A stretch of 64,000 nucleotides of DNA from positions 155,785 through 219,784 of the forward strand of contig NZ_JAIXCQ010000007.1 of assembly GCF_020297055.1 (NCBI RefSeq), given 5' to 3'. Every line of letters starts with the position of its first letter. Position 1 is the first letter of the stretch. The stretch is from Isoptericola luteus (GTDB lineage Bacteria; Actinomycetota; Actinomycetes; Actinomycetales; Cellulomonadaceae). Both the position numbers and the translations under genes were made by a program. This document shows positions 33,837 through 44,215 of this stretch, piece by piece. The notes beneath the pieces were generated by a model. It was not told where the DNA came from, made no database searches, and saw nothing but the letters and a program-made list of their open reading frames with translations.

Positions 33837-34595
33837 ATGTCCGGTCACTCCAAGTGGGCCACGACCAAGCACAAGAAGGCCGCGATCGACGCCAAGCGTG
33901 GCAAGCTCTTCGCGAAGCTGATCAAGAACATCGAGGTCGCGGCGCGGGTGGGCGGTGGGGACCCGGCGGGCAACCCCACCCTGTTCGACGCCATCCAGAA
34001 GGCGAAGAAGTCGTCGGTCCCGAACGACAACATCGACCGCGCGGTCAAGCGTGGCTCCGGCGAGGGCGCCGACGCCGTCGAGTACCTCACCATCATGTAC
34101 GAGGGCTACGGGCCGAACGGCATCGCCGTCCTGGTCGAGTGTCTCACCGACAACAAGAATCGTGCCGCCTCCGAGGTGCGCCTGGCGTTCTCCCGCAACG
34201 GCGGCAACCTGGCTGACCCGGGGTCCGTGTCGTACCTGTTCTCCCGCAAGGGCCTCGTCGTGGTGCCCAAGGCCGACGGCGTGACCGAGGACGACGTCAT
34301 GCTGGCCGCGCTGGACGCCGGTGCGGAGGAGGTCATCGACTCCGGCGAGGTCATCGAGGTGCTGAGCGAGGCCACCGACCTCGTCGCCGTGCGCTCGGCC
34401 ATCCAGGAGGCGGGCATCGAGTACGACTCCGCCGACTCGGTGTGGCACCCGTCGATGGAGGTCGAGGTCGACGTCGAGGGCGCGCGCAAGATCCTGCGCC
34501 TCATCGACGCCCTCGAGGACAGCGACGACGTGCAGAACGTCTACGCGAACTTCGACGCCTCCGACGAGGTCATGGCGGCGCTCGACGAGGAGTGA
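33837..34595 (+). CDS. yebC: YebC/PmpR-family DNA-binding protein
   Basis: A 252-residue YebC protein: [80 protein letters not shown] and [14 protein letters not shown]. Family members act as transcriptional regulators, and in some bacteria as factors that ease translation of proline runs. The position just before ruvC is conserved across many bacteria. The three-domain length is normal. Confidence 0.95.
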   Translation: MSGHSKWATTKHKKAAIDAKRGKLFAKLIKNIEVAARVGGGDPAGNPTLFDAIQKAKKSSVPNDNIDRAVKRGSGEGADAVEYLTIMYEGYGPNGIAVLVECLTDNKNRAASEVRLAFSRNGGNLADPGSVSYLFSRKGLVVVPKADGVTEDDVMLAALDAGAEEVIDSGEVIEVLSEATDLVAVRSAIQEAGIEYDSADSVWHPSMEVEVDVEGARKILRLIDALEDSDDVQNVYANFDASDEVMAALDEE

Positions 34596-34689
34596 TCCTC
34601 GGCGCGGGTGCCGCCACCGCCCGCGGCGCGAGCTCGTCGTCGTCGCGCGCCTTCGCCGCCGTGTGGGCGGTGCGTGAGAAGGTGAGCGC

Positions 34690-35280
34690 GTGCGCGTGCT
34701 GGGGGTGGACCCGGGATTGACCCGGTGCGGTGTCGGCGTCGTCGACTCGCTGCCGGGGCGGCGGGCGCGGCTCGTGGACGTCGGCGTCGTGGGCAGCGAG
34801 CCCGCGCTGAGCATCGACCTGCGCCTGCTCCACATCGCGACAGAGCTCGAGGTATGGCTCGACCGGCACGTGCCCGACGTCGTCGCCGTCGAGCGTGTGT
34901 TCGCCCAGCACAACGTGGGCACCGTGATGGGCACCGCCCAGGTGGCCGGCCTCGCCATGGTGGCCGCCGCCCGGCGGGGCGTTCCGGTCGCCCTGCACAC
35001 GCCGAGCGAGGTCAAGGCCGCCGTCACCGGCTCGGGGCGTGCGGGCAAGGAGCAGGTGCAGCGGATGATCGCGCGCATCCTCGGGCTGGCGGAGCTCCCG
35101 CGCCCCGCGGACGCGGCCGACGCCCTCGCGCTCGCCGTCACCCACCTGTGGCGGCCCACCGGCGCCCTGCAGGGGGGCGAGCGTCACGAGCTCACCGCAG
35201 CACAGCGCGCCTGGGCCGCGGCCGAGCAGTCTGCCCGGTCGGGCACCCACCGCGGCGCGCCGTCGCGCGCCCGGCGGTGA
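34690..35280 (+). CDS. ruvC: Holliday junction resolvase RuvC
   Basis: A 196-residue endonuclease that cuts Holliday junctions. The acidic catalytic residues lie in [35 protein letters not shown] and [18 protein letters not shown] start with a GAGAAGG site. The about 30-residue C-terminal tail is longer than in enteric RuvC. There is a 115-bp gap before ruvA that carries its own promoter and LexA box. Confidence 0.96.
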   Translation: MRVLGVDPGLTRCGVGVVDSLPGRRARLVDVGVVGSEPALSIDLRLLHIATELEVWLDRHVPDVVAVERVFAQHNVGTVMGTAQVAGLAMVAAARRGVPVALHTPSEVKAAVTGSGRAGKEQVQRMIARILGLAELPRPADAADALALAVTHLWRPTGALQGGERHELTAAQRAWAAAEQSARSGTHRGAPSRARR

Positions 35281-35353
35281 CGCCCCTGGCGCTCCCGATG
35301 ACGACCTCGCGCGGGCGCCGGGTGTCGCGGGCGGCGCCGTCGGTGGCTGTTGT

Positions 35354-35359
35354 TACAGT
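35354..35359 (+). promoter_or_regulatory. ruvAB -10 element
   Basis: TACAGT sits in an otherwise GC-rich gap, 37 nt before the ruvA start. It lies 6 nt in front of the LexA-type box, so transcription would begin within that operator. Confidence 0.55.
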
Positions 35360-35365
35360 GACGGC

Positions 35366-35381
35366 TCGCACGGGTGTTCGA
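35366..35381. promoter_or_regulatory. LexA (SOS) box of ruvAB
   Basis: TCGCAC-GGGT-GTTCGA matches the actinobacterial SOS palindrome TCGAAC-N4-GTTCGA at 11 of 12 arm positions. It overlaps the expected transcription start just after the -10 element, so LexA would block initiation. Control of the Holliday-junction genes by LexA is well known in bacteria. Confidence 0.75.
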
Positions 35382-35395
35382 CGGAAGGACCAGCG

Positions 35396-36019
35396 GTGAT
35401 CGCCTCCCTGACCGGCACGGTCGCGCACGTGACCCTGGAACGGGCGGTGCTCGACGTGGGCGGGGTGGGCTACCTCGTCCACGCCACCCCGGGCACGCTC
35501 GCGGCGCTGCGACCGGGGGAACGGGCGCAGCTGCACACCACCCTCGTGGTCCGTGAGGACTCGATGACGGTCTACGGCTTCGCCGAGGCGGACGAGCGCG
35601 AGGTCTTCGAGACCGCGCAGTCCGTCTCCGGCGTCGGGCCGCGCATCGCGCTCGCAATGCTCGCCGTGCTCACGCCCGACGCGCTGCGCCGGGCGGTCGC
35701 GGCCGAGGACGTCGCCACGCTGCGCCGGGTGCCCGGCGTCGGGCCGAAGAGCGCGCAGCGCCTCGTGCTCGAGCTCTCGGGCAAGCTCGGGCTCCCCTCC
35801 GGCGACGGCGCGGACGGCGCTCCCGCCGGGCACGCGGACACGGCAGGCGGACCGGGCCGGGACCAGGTGGTCGAGGCCCTGGAGGGTCTGGGATGGGCGT
35901 CGAAGGTGGCGCAGGAGACCGTGGACCGTGTGCTCGCCGAGCAGGAGGACGGCGCGCCGGTGGACGTCGCGGGCACCCTGCGCGCGGCCCTGCGCTCCCT
36001 GGGGGGACGGCGTGCCTGA
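35396..36019 (+). CDS. ruvA: Holliday junction branch migration protein RuvA
   Basis: A 207-residue RuvA that tetramerises on the junction and loads RuvB. It has the N-terminal OB fold ([20 protein letters not shown]), the acidic pin region and two helix-hairpin-helix motifs ([19 protein letters not shown] and [20 protein letters not shown]), then domain III ([20 protein letters not shown]), which contacts RuvB. GTG start. ruvB starts inside its last codons. Confidence 0.96.
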   Translation: MIASLTGTVAHVTLERAVLDVGGVGYLVHATPGTLAALRPGERAQLHTTLVVREDSMTVYGFAEADEREVFETAQSVSGVGPRIALAMLAVLTPDALRRAVAAEDVATLRRVPGVGPKSAQRLVLELSGKLGLPSGDGADGAPAGHADTAGGPGRDQVVEALEGLGWASKVAQETVDRVLAEQEDGAPVDVAGTLRAALRSLGGRRA

Positions 36020-37103
36020 CGCACCGGAGCCCGGGTACGGAGGGGAGCGGCTGGTGACGGCCGGGGCCGACGATCTCGAGCGCGCCGCCGAGGCGGCGCT
36101 GCGGCCCAAGCGGCTCGACGAGTTCGTGGGCCAGAAGGTGGTGCGCGACCAGCTCTCGCTCGTGCTGCAGGCCGCGATGGCGCGGGACGCCTCCCCGGAC
36201 CACGTGCTCCTGTCGGGCCCGCCCGGGCTGGGCAAGACGACGCTGGCCATGATCATCTCGGCCGAGCTCGGCACCTCGCTGCGGGTGACGAGCGGTCCCG
36301 CGATCCAGCACGCGGGAGACCTCGCCGCGGTGCTGTCCTCCCTGGAGGAGGGCGAGGTGCTGTTCATCGACGAGATCCACCGCCTCGCGCGCCCCGCGGA
36401 GGAGCTGCTGTACGTGGCGATGGAGGACTTCCGGGTGGACGTCGTCGTGGGCAAGGGGGCGGGAGCCAGCGCGATCCCGCTGTCCCTGCCCCCGTTCACC
36501 GTGGTGGGCGCGACCACGCGCTCCGGCCTGCTGCCGGCACCGCTGCGCGACCGGTTCGGCTTCACGGGGCACCTCGACTTCTACGACGCGGCGGAGCTGG
36601 AGCGGGTCATCCTGCGCTCGGCCGGGCTGCTCGGGGTCGAGATCCAGCACGGGGCGGCCCACGAGATCGCCGGGCGCTCCCGCGGCACGCCCCGGATCGC
36701 CAACCGCCTGCTGCGGCGGGTGCGGGACTGGGCCCAGGTGCGCGGCGACGGCGTCCTGGACCTGCGCGCGGCCCGCGCGGCCCTCGAGGTCTACGAGGTC
36801 GACCCGATCGGGCTCGACCGGCTCGACCGCGCCGTGCTCAACGCGCTGTGTCGCCGGTTCGGCGGCGGACCCGTCGGACTGGGCACCCTGGCGATGACCG
36901 TGGGGGAGGAGCCAGAGACGGTGGAGACCGTGGCCGAGCCCTACCTGGTGCGTGAGGGCCTGGTCTCGCGCACGCCACGGGGCCGCGTGGCCACGGCGGC
37001 GGCCTGGCAGCACCTGGGGCTCGAGGCTCCGGCCGGTGCCTGGGGCGTGCCCGCCGCGGGCTCGCTCTTCGACGTCGACGCAGGTGGGGACGCCACCGGC
37101 TGA
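36012..37103 (+). CDS. ruvB: Holliday junction branch migration helicase RuvB
   Basis: A 363-residue AAA+ motor. Walker [21 protein letters not shown], Walker [20 protein letters not shown], sensor 1 [20 protein letters not shown] and the C-terminal winged helix ([18 protein letters not shown]) are all present. The GTG start is 8 bp before the ruvA stop. A 25-residue C-terminal extension after the winged helix is unremarkable. It follows the LexA box through ruvA. Confidence 0.97.
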   Translation: MPDAPEPGYGGERLVTAGADDLERAAEAALRPKRLDEFVGQKVVRDQLSLVLQAAMARDASPDHVLLSGPPGLGKTTLAMIISAELGTSLRVTSGPAIQHAGDLAAVLSSLEEGEVLFIDEIHRLARPAEELLYVAMEDFRVDVVVGKGAGASAIPLSLPPFTVVGATTRSGLLPAPLRDRFGFTGHLDFYDAAELERVILRSAGLLGVEIQHGAAHEIAGRSRGTPRIANRLLRRVRDWAQVRGDGVLDLRAARAALEVYEVDPIGLDRLDRAVLNALCRRFGGGPVGLGTLAMTVGEEPETVETVAEPYLVREGLVSRTPRGRVATAAAWQHLGLEAPAGAWGVPAAGSLFDVDAGGDATG

Positions 37104-37200
37104 TGCGCCCGCGTGGCCGCCGGTGGCCCGGGTGGCGGTCCGGTCGACGGCCGGTGCAGGGCCCGCCCCCGGGGCTGGTCCTGGCGGGCGCTGCAGCCCC

Positions 37201-37206
37201 TAGACT
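37201..37206 (+). promoter_or_regulatory. yajC-secDF promoter -10 element
   Basis: TAGACT lies in the 270-bp gap between ruvB and yajC, giving a leader of about 160 nt. I see no strong -35 hexamer and no other gene in this gap. Confidence 0.5.
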
Positions 37207-37373
37207 GGGACGGTCCCGGCCACAGGCGGCGGGGGCCGGAACTCGGCGGGTCTCGCGCTCGTTGGGGCCCGTACGCGCACGGTTCCCCTGGCGGGGCACC
37301 GTCGCGTGGTGCGCCGACCGGCGTGCCCCGACGCCCGCCACGAGCGGGCAGCGACAGACAAGGACGCCCCTTC

Positions 37374-37802
37374 GTGGAAATGATCATCCTCTTTGTGGTC
37401 CTCGCCGGCCTCATGTTCTTCATGAGCTCGCGTTCCCGCAAGCAGCAGCGTGCACAGCAGGAGTTCCGCTCCCAGCTGGCTCCGGGCCAGGAGGTCATGA
37501 CCGGCTCGGGCATGTTCGGCACGGTCGTCGAGATCGACGACGCATCGGACACCGTGACCATCGAGTCGGCCCCCGGCTCGCAGACCCGTTGGCTGCGCGC
37601 GGCGATCGCCAAGCGGGTCGACACCCCGGTCGAGGACGAGGACGAGACCGTCGTCACAGACGAGGCCTCCGAGACCGGTACCATCACCTCCGGCGACGAT
37701 CACGTCGACGTCCCCGACGACCTGTCCGGCCTGGACACCGCTCAGCGGGAGTACCGCGAGCAGCAGCGTCGTGAGGACGGCGGGAGCGACGCCGCGAAGT
37801 AG
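37374..37802 (+). CDS. yajC: Preprotein translocase subunit YajC
   Basis: A 142-residue protein. One N-terminal membrane helix (MIILFVVLAGLMFFMSSRSR) is followed by the YajC core (KQQRAQQEFRSQLAPGQEVM, TGSGMFGTVVEIDDASDTVT) and an acidic C-terminal extension of about 55 residues (VEDEDETVVTDEASETG), longer than in most bacteria. GTG 37374 is preferred to ATG 37380 because it fits the family N terminus. YajC associates with SecDF at the Sec channel, and those genes follow. Confidence 0.92.
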   Translation: MEMIILFVVLAGLMFFMSSRSRKQQRAQQEFRSQLAPGQEVMTGSGMFGTVVEIDDASDTVTIESAPGSQTRWLRAAIAKRVDTPVEDEDETVVTDEASETGTITSGDDHVDVPDDLSGLDTAQREYREQQRREDGGSDAAK

Positions 37803-37920
37803 CGGTATGCGAGGGGCGGTCGAGCGCCGCCCCGACTGACACCGCGCCGGTCGGGGCGACCCGGCCGGCGCCCTCACGCGTCTGTCGTCCGGGCGGCGCG
37901 CACACGGGAAGAGACAGAAG

Positions 37921-40011
37921 TTGGCCAACTCACGCACGAAGCGGTCGCGTCCGGTACGCACCCTCGTCGTCTTCACGATCCTGACGATCCTCCTGCCCTT
38001 CGTCGCCCTCGCCGCGGGGGTGTTCTTCGACGGCAAGTCGGCCGACAACCCGGACGGCGCGAGCTTCGTGCCGGGGCTCGCCCTCGACCTGCAGGGTGGC
38101 ACCCAGCTGGTCCTCAAGGCGGTCACGACGGACGGGTCGCAGGTCACGTCGGAGACGATCGACGAGTCGATCAACGTCATCCGTCAGCGCATCGACTCGT
38201 CGGGCGTCGCGGAGGCCGAGATCACGGCGCAGGGGAGCGACAACATCGTCGTCGGCATCCCCGGCGAGGTGGACCAGGCGACGCTCGACCTCGTCTCCCA
38301 GCCCGCGCAGATGCGCTTCCGGCCCGTGCTGACCTACAACGTGGGCACGCCCCTGACCCAGGAGCCGGCTGACGACGCGGCCACCGAGGAGGGCGCCACG
38401 GACGAGGGTGCCGCCGACGAGGACGCGGCCGCCGACGAGGGTGCTGCCGACGACGCGGCGACCGACGATCCGAGCGGTGCCGCCGACGAGGACGGCACCA
38501 GCCCGAGCGGCAAGGGTGTCGGCACGCAGGCGCTGTCCGCGACGACCGACGACCCGTCCGCCGAGGCCACCGCGACCGCGACACCGACGGGCGACGCGTC
38601 CACGGAGCCGTCCACCGAGCCGACGGAGGCCACGGACGACGCCCCGGCGGCGAGCGACCACAGCGACCTCGCGCAGATCACGCCCGAGATCCAGGCCGAG
38701 TTCGACGCGCTCGACTGCACGGACCCGGCGAACCTGGCCGGGGGCGGCGGCGACGACCCCGACGCCGTGCTCGTCACGTGCGGCGAGAGCGACGGGATGA
38801 AGTACATCCTCGGCCCGATGGAGGTCGACGGCACCCACATCGCCACGGCCAGCTCCGGCCTGGTCCCGGGCCCGAACGGCGCGATGACCAACGAGTGGGG
38901 CGTGTTCCTCGACTTCGACAGCGTCGGCACCGCCGAGTTCCGCGAGACCACCACGCGCCTGCAGGGCCTCGAGTCCCCGCGCAACCAGTTCGCGATCGTG
39001 CTCGACGGCCTCGTCGTCTCGGCACCGTCCCTGGACCCGGGCGTCATCATCTCCGACGGGCAGGCGCAGATCTCCGGCTCGTTCGACCGGGAGAGCGCCG
39101 CGACGCTCGCCAACCAGCTGAGCTTCGGCGCGCTGCCCATCCAGTTCGACGTGCAGAGCCAGGAGGAGATCTCCGCGACCCTCGGCTCCGAGCAGCTGCG
39201 CAACGGTATGATCGCCGGCCTCATCGGCCTGGTGCTCGTGGTGGTCTACTCGCTGTTCCAGTACCGCACCCTGGGCCTGCTCACGGTGGGCTCGCTGGTC
39301 GTGGCGGGCGTCATGACCTACCTGGCGATCGCGATCCTGTCCTGGCAGATGGGCTACCGGCTCTCTCTTGCCGGCGTCGCGGGACTCATCGTCGCGATCG
39401 GCTTCACCGCGGACTCGTTCATCGTCTACTTCGAACGCATCCGCGACGAGGTGCGTGACGGTCGTTCCCTGAGCTTCGCCGTCGAGCGTGGGTGGGCCCG
39501 CGCCCGCCGGACCGTCCTCGCGGCGAAGTCGGTGAACCTGATCTCGGCGATCATCCTGTACTTCCTCGCCGTGGGCGGTGTGCAGGGCTTCGCGTTCACG
39601 CTGGGTCTGACGACGATCATCGACGTCATGGTCGTGTTCTGGTTCACGCACCCGATGATGGAGGTGCTCACGCGGATGAAGTTCTTCGCGGGCGGGCACA
39701 GCTGGTCGGGACTGTCGCCGGAGCGGCTGCGGATCGGTAGCGGGCCCCGCTACGTGGGAGCCGGCAGGGTGGCCGTGCCGCAGCCTGCGATGGCGGGCGC
39801 GCCCGCCGCGTCGGCCGGTGGCGAGGCCGCACCGCTCGCAGCGAGCACCCCCGTGCCGGCCCCCGCGACCGACGCGTCCGGTCGGCGCCTGACGATCGCG
39901 GAGCGCCGCGCGGCGGAGCGCAAGGCGGCCGCGACCGCCGACCCGCCGGACACAGCCGACCCCACCGCGCCCGAGGCGTCCGGGGCCGACCAGAACGAGG
40001 AGAGCCGCTGA
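37921..40011 (+). CDS. secD: Protein translocase subunit SecD with acidic Ala/Thr-rich insert
   Basis: A 696-residue RND-type subunit that uses the proton gradient to pull proteins through SecYEG. There is an N-terminal helix, the P1 periplasmic domain beginning LALDLQGGTQLVLKAV, and a C-terminal block of five helices with VAIGFTADSFIVYFERIRDE. Residues about 147-247 are a low-complexity Asp/Ala/Glu then Thr/Ser/Pro-rich insert in the extracytoplasmic domain. A 100-residue Ala/Thr/Pro-rich tail ends the protein. The start is TTG. secF overlaps the stop (TGATG). Confidence 0.95.
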   Translation: MANSRTKRSRPVRTLVVFTILTILLPFVALAAGVFFDGKSADNPDGASFVPGLALDLQGGTQLVLKAVTTDGSQVTSETIDESINVIRQRIDSSGVAEAEITAQGSDNIVVGIPGEVDQATLDLVSQPAQMRFRPVLTYNVGTPLTQEPADDAATEEGATDEGAADEDAAADEGAADDAATDDPSGAADEDGTSPSGKGVGTQALSATTDDPSAEATATATPTGDASTEPSTEPTEATDDAPAASDHSDLAQITPEIQAEFDALDCTDPANLAGGGGDDPDAVLVTCGESDGMKYILGPMEVDGTHIATASSGLVPGPNGAMTNEWGVFLDFDSVGTAEFRETTTRLQGLESPRNQFAIVLDGLVVSAPSLDPGVIISDGQAQISGSFDRESAATLANQLSFGALPIQFDVQSQEEISATLGSEQLRNGMIAGLIGLVLVVVYSLFQYRTLGLLTVGSLVVAGVMTYLAIAILSWQMGYRLSLAGVAGLIVAIGFTADSFIVYFERIRDEVRDGRSLSFAVERGWARARRTVLAAKSVNLISAIILYFLAVGGVQGFAFTLGLTTIIDVMVVFWFTHPMMEVLTRMKFFAGGHSWSGLSPERLRIGSGPRYVGAGRVAVPQPAMAGAPAASAGGEAAPLAASTPVPAPATDASGRRLTIAERRAAERKAAATADPPDTADPTAPEASGADQNEESR

Positions 40012-41108
40012 TGGCCGGCATGACCTTCGCCCAGTGGGGCAACGACCTGTACACCGGCCGTCGGTCCTACCCGATCGTCCAGCGCCGCAAGCGGTGGTTC
40101 GCGATCGTGGCGATCTTCGCCCTCGCGTCGATCGGGGTGCTGGCCGTCAAGGGCCTCACCCTCGGCATCGACTTCCGCGGTGGCACCGAGTTCACGGTGG
40201 CCGGGGTGTCGACCACGGACCAGCAGCCCGCGGTGGACGCGGTCCACGACGTGTTCCCGGACGACGAGCCGCGCGTGGCGGTCGTCGGCGGCGACTCGGT
40301 GCGGGTCCAGACGGAGTCCGCGACGGAGGCGCAGCAGCAGGAGCTCGCCGTCGGGCTCGCCGAGGCGTACGGCGTCGAGGAGTCCGCGATCACGACCTCG
40401 TTCGTCGGCCCCACCTGGGGTGCGGGCGTCTCGCTGCGTGCGCTGTGGGGCACGATCGTCTTCATCGTGGCCGCGGCGCTGTTCATGGCGATCTACTTCC
40501 GGGCCTGGCGGATGTCGGTTGCCGCGATCGTCGCCATGCTGTCCGACCTGCTCATCTCGGCGGGGGTGTACTCGCTCGTCGGGTGGGAGGTCACGCCGTC
40601 CACGATCATCGGCTTCCTGACGATCCTGGGCTTCTCCCTGTACGACAAGATGGTCGTGTTCGACAAGGTCCGCGAGAACACCGCCGACCTGACGACCCAG
40701 ACGCGCAGCACCTACGAGGAGCGGGCGAACCTCGCCGTCAACCAGACGCTGGTGCGCTCGATCAACACGTCGGTCGTCGCGCTCCTGCCCGTGGGCAGCA
40801 TCCTGTTCGTCGGGGCGTTCCTGCTGGGAGCCGGAACGCTGCGCGACCTGTCGCTCTCCCTCTTCGTCGGCATCGCGGTGGGCGCCGCGTCGTCGATCTT
40901 CCTGGCCACCCCGCTCGACGTCGCGCTGCGCACGCGGGAGCCGAAGATCGCGGAGCACACCCGCCGGGTGCACGACACGCGCGAGCAGCTCGCGGCCGAG
41001 GGTGGGCACGAGGCCGAGCTCGCGGCGTCCGTCACAGGCTCCGCCCAGCTCATCCCGGGCAGCCACCAGGGCCACCAGGCCCAGCCGCGCCGTCGTCGTG
41101 GGAACTGA
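40011..41108 (+). CDS. secF: Protein translocase subunit SecF
   Basis: A 365-residue partner of SecD. It has a first helix near KRWFAIVAIFALASIGVLAV, the periplasmic start TLGIDFRGGTEFTVAGVS, and later helices with FLTILGFSLYDKMVVFDKVR and ENTADLTTQTRSTYEERANL plus NQTLVRSINTSVVALLPVGS. The tail ends in His/Gln-rich residues. It shares one base with secD, so the two are translated together. Confidence 0.96.
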   Translation: MAGMTFAQWGNDLYTGRRSYPIVQRRKRWFAIVAIFALASIGVLAVKGLTLGIDFRGGTEFTVAGVSTTDQQPAVDAVHDVFPDDEPRVAVVGGDSVRVQTESATEAQQQELAVGLAEAYGVEESAITTSFVGPTWGAGVSLRALWGTIVFIVAAALFMAIYFRAWRMSVAAIVAMLSDLLISAGVYSLVGWEVTPSTIIGFLTILGFSLYDKMVVFDKVRENTADLTTQTRSTYEERANLAVNQTLVRSINTSVVALLPVGSILFVGAFLLGAGTLRDLSLSLFVGIAVGAASSIFLATPLDVALRTREPKIAEHTRRVHDTREQLAAEGGHEAELAASVTGSAQLIPGSHQGHQAQPRRRRGN

Positions 41109-41115
41109 CGGCCGG

Positions 41116-41748
41116 ATGGCGGCCGCGCAGGACCCGCCCGAGCCCGGCGAGGGCGTCGACGACATCGTCGTGGACGCCCTCGCCGGGCTCGGGCCCCGGC
41201 GCGCGGCGGAGATCCGGGCGCTGATCCGGGACGTCCCGGACTACCCGCACCCGCCGGTGGTCTTCCGCGACATCACGCCGCTGCTCGCCGACGGGCCCGC
41301 GCTGGCCGACGTCGTGGAGGCGTTCGCCAGGCTGCACCTGCCCGACGCCGCCGGTCGCGTGCTGGACGGCGAGATCGACGTCGTCGCCGGCATGGAGGCG
41401 CGCGGCTTCCTGCTGGGCGCGCCGCTCGCGACGCGGCTCGGGGTCGGGTTCCTGCCCCTGCGCAAGGCGGGCAAGCTGCCGCCGCCCGTCGAGCGGGTCG
41501 ACTACGACCTCGAGTACGGGTCGGCCGCGATCGAGCTGCGCACGGGAACACTGCGCCCGGGTGCGCGTGTTCTCCTGATCGACGACGTCCTGGCGACGGG
41601 TGGCACCGCACGTGCGGCGGCGGACCTGGTGGAGCGGTCCGGCGGCCACGTCATGGCGCTGGCGTTCCTCATGGAGCTCTCCGGCCTGGGCGGCCGCGAC
41701 CGGCTCGCCGGTCGCACGGTGGAGTCCCTGCTCCGCGTCGGGTCGTAG
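41116..41748 (+). CDS. apt: Adenine phosphoribosyltransferase
   Basis: A 210-residue purine salvage enzyme that makes AMP from adenine and PRPP. It shows [56 protein letters not shown] and the PRPP loop [20 protein letters not shown]. About 30 extra residues precede the usual start; ATG 41116 has only a weak ribosome site, so a GTG slightly upstream remains possible. It lies between secF and rel, a common actinobacterial order. Confidence 0.93.
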   Translation: MAAAQDPPEPGEGVDDIVVDALAGLGPRRAAEIRALIRDVPDYPHPPVVFRDITPLLADGPALADVVEAFARLHLPDAAGRVLDGEIDVVAGMEARGFLLGAPLATRLGVGFLPLRKAGKLPPPVERVDYDLEYGSAAIELRTGTLRPGARVLLIDDVLATGGTARAAADLVERSGGHVMALAFLMELSGLGGRDRLAGRTVESLLRVGS

Positions 41749-41751
41749 ACT
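41746..41751 (+). promoter_or_regulatory. rel promoter -10 element overlapping the apt stop
   Basis: TAGACT includes the apt stop codon TAG and is 48 nt before the rel ATG. It would let rel be transcribed independently of the secDF-apt operon. Confidence 0.5.
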
Positions 41752-41798
41752 TGCCGTCCCGGACGTCGAGCACCCCACGGTGGCGGAAGGAGGCGCGG

Positions 41799-44159
41799 AT
41801 GAGCGACGAGACCACGGTAGCCCGTGCCTCCGGCGCGCAGCCGGCCCCCTCCGGCGGGCGGTCCGGCGGCTCCGGCATGTGGATGCGCAACCGCCTGGTG
41901 CGCCTCGGCGTCCGCGGTGCGCCGTCGACGACCCCGGCGCTGGAGCCCGTGCTCCAGGCGGTGCGGACCAACCACCCGAAGTCCGACCTGTCGGTGCTCG
42001 AACGGGCGTACGCCACGGCGGAGAACGCGCACCGCGGGCAGGAACGGAAGTCGGGCGACCCCTACATCACGCACCCCGTCGCCGTGGCCACGATCCTGGC
42101 GGAGCTCGGGTTCGACGGCGCCACGCTGGCAGCCGCGCTGCTGCACGACACGGTCGAGGACACCGAGTACGGCCTGGACGACCTGACGCGCGAGTACGGC
42201 GAGGAGATCGCCATGCTCGTCGACGGGGTGACCAAGCTCGACAAGGTCACGTACGGCGACGCGGCGCAGGCGGAGACGGTCCGCAAGATGGTCGTGGCCA
42301 TGGCCAAGGACATCCGCGTGCTGGTCATCAAGCTCGCCGACCGCCTGCACAACGCGCGCACCTGGAAGTACGTCTCCGGGTCCTCCGCGCAGCGCAAGGC
42401 CAGGGAGACGCTGGAGATCTACGCGCCCCTGGCCCACCGGCTCGGCATGAACGCCATCAAGTGGGAGCTGGAGGATCTGTCCTTCCAGACGCTCTACCCC
42501 AAGGTGTACGACGAGATCGTCCATCTGGTCGCCGAGCGGGCCCCGGCGCGCGAGGAGTACCTGTCCGTCGTGCGCGAGCAGATCAGCGCCGACCTGCGCA
42601 CGGCGAAGATTAAGGCCACCGTCACCGGCCGACCCAAGCACTACTACTCGATCTACCAGAAGATGATCGTCCGCGGCCACGACTTCGCGGAGATCTACGA
42701 CCTGGTCGGCACGCGCGTCCTCGTGGACTCGGTGCGGGACTGCTACGCGGTGCTCGGCGCGCTCCACGCGCGCTGGAACCCGGTGCCCGGCCGGTTCAAG
42801 GACTACATCGCGATGCCGAAGTTCAACCTCTACCAGTCGCTGCACACCACGGTCGTCGGCCCGGGCGGCAAGCCGGTCGAGATCCAGATCCGCACCCACG
42901 ACATGCACCGCCGTGCGGAGTACGGCGTCGCCGCGCACTGGAAGTACAAGGAGATGGCCCGTTCCGGCGGCCCCGCGGGCGGCGAGGATCCCCGCGCCAA
43001 CGACATGGCGTGGCTGCGCCAGCTCGTGGACTGGCAGCGCGAGACGGCGGACCCGAGCGAGTTCCTGGACTCCCTGCGGTACGAGATCGGCGGGGCCGAG
43101 GTCTACGTGTTCACGCCCAAGGGCGAGGTCATGGCCCTGCCCGCGGACGCGACGCCCGTCGACTTCGCCTACTCGGTGCACACCGAGGTCGGGCACCGGA
43201 CGATGGGCGCCCGGGTGAACGGGCGGCTCGTGCCGTTGGACTCGTCGCTCCAGAACGGCGACACGGTCGACATCCTCACCTCCAAGGCGGAGTCCGCCGG
43301 GCCGTCGCGCGACTGGCTCGCGTTCGTGAAGTCGCCGCGGGCACGGAACAAGATCCGCCAGTGGTTCACCAAGGAGCGCCGCGAAGAGGCGATCGAACAG
43401 GGCAAGGACGCGATCACCAAGGCGATGCGCAAGCAGAACCTGCCGATCCAGCGTCTGCTCAGCCACGAGGCTCTCGTCGGGATCGCGAACGACATGCGGT
43501 ACGCCGACGTGTCCGCGCTGTACGCCGCCGTCGGCGAAGGGCACACGTCGGCACAGCACGTCGTCGAGCTGCTCGTGAAGTCCCTCGGCGGCGAGGAGGG
43601 CACCGAGGAGGACACCGCCGAGGTCGCGCGGCCCGGTCAGCCCACCCGCCGTACGCGCACCGGGGACCCGGGCGTCGTGGTCAAGGGCGTCGACGACATC
43701 TGGGTCAAGCTGGCGAAGTGCTGCACCCCCGTGCCGGGTGACGAGATCATGGGCTTCGTGACGCGCGGCGCCGGCGTGAGCGTGCACCGCGCCGACTGCG
43801 CGAACGCGGAGCAGCTGCGCCAGGCCCAGCCCGAACGCATCGTCGAGGTCGGCTGGACCACCGGCGCCAGCACGATGTTCCTCGTGCAGATCCAGGTCGA
43901 GGCGCTCGACCGGTCGCGACTGCTGTCCGACGTGACGCGCGTCCTGTCGGACTACCACGTGAACATCCTCTCGGCGTCGGTCTCGACCACGACCGACCGG
44001 ATCGCCATGTCGAAGTTCGTCTTCGAGATGGCCGAGCCGGGACACCTCCAGCAGGTGCTTTCGGCGGTGCGCAAGGTGGACGGGGTCTTCGACGTCTACC
44101 GGCTCACCGGCACGCGGGGGCACGAGTCGCACGACGTGGTCCATGCGTCCGACGCCTGA
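41799..44159 (+). CDS. rel: Bifunctional (p)ppGpp synthetase/hydrolase Rel
   Basis: A 786-residue long RSH enzyme of the stringent response. Order of domains: HD hydrolase ([40 protein letters not shown]), synthetase ([59 protein letters not shown]), TGS ([20 protein letters not shown]), helical/zinc-finger region ([20 protein letters not shown]) and C-terminal ACT ([20 protein letters not shown]). Both active sites look intact. GGAAGGAGG precedes the ATG. A synthetase-only relative is at 8048. Confidence 0.97.
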   Translation: MSDETTVARASGAQPAPSGGRSGGSGMWMRNRLVRLGVRGAPSTTPALEPVLQAVRTNHPKSDLSVLERAYATAENAHRGQERKSGDPYITHPVAVATILAELGFDGATLAAALLHDTVEDTEYGLDDLTREYGEEIAMLVDGVTKLDKVTYGDAAQAETVRKMVVAMAKDIRVLVIKLADRLHNARTWKYVSGSSAQRKARETLEIYAPLAHRLGMNAIKWELEDLSFQTLYPKVYDEIVHLVAERAPAREEYLSVVREQISADLRTAKIKATVTGRPKHYYSIYQKMIVRGHDFAEIYDLVGTRVLVDSVRDCYAVLGALHARWNPVPGRFKDYIAMPKFNLYQSLHTTVVGPGGKPVEIQIRTHDMHRRAEYGVAAHWKYKEMARSGGPAGGEDPRANDMAWLRQLVDWQRETADPSEFLDSLRYEIGGAEVYVFTPKGEVMALPADATPVDFAYSVHTEVGHRTMGARVNGRLVPLDSSLQNGDTVDILTSKAESAGPSRDWLAFVKSPRARNKIRQWFTKERREEAIEQGKDAITKAMRKQNLPIQRLLSHEALVGIANDMRYADVSALYAAVGEGHTSAQHVVELLVKSLGGEEGTEEDTAEVARPGQPTRRTRTGDPGVVVKGVDDIWVKLAKCCTPVPGDEIMGFVTRGAGVSVHRADCANAEQLRQAQPERIVEVGWTTGASTMFLVQIQVEALDRSRLLSDVTRVLSDYHVNILSASVSTTTDRIAMSKFVFEMAEPGHLQQVLSAVRKVDGVFDVYRLTGTRGHESHDVVHASDA

Positions 44160-44215
44160 GCGCGTCCGGGGGCTCCCCGCCGCCCGGCCGCGCCGTCCTG
44201 CCCTGGAGGAAGCCC

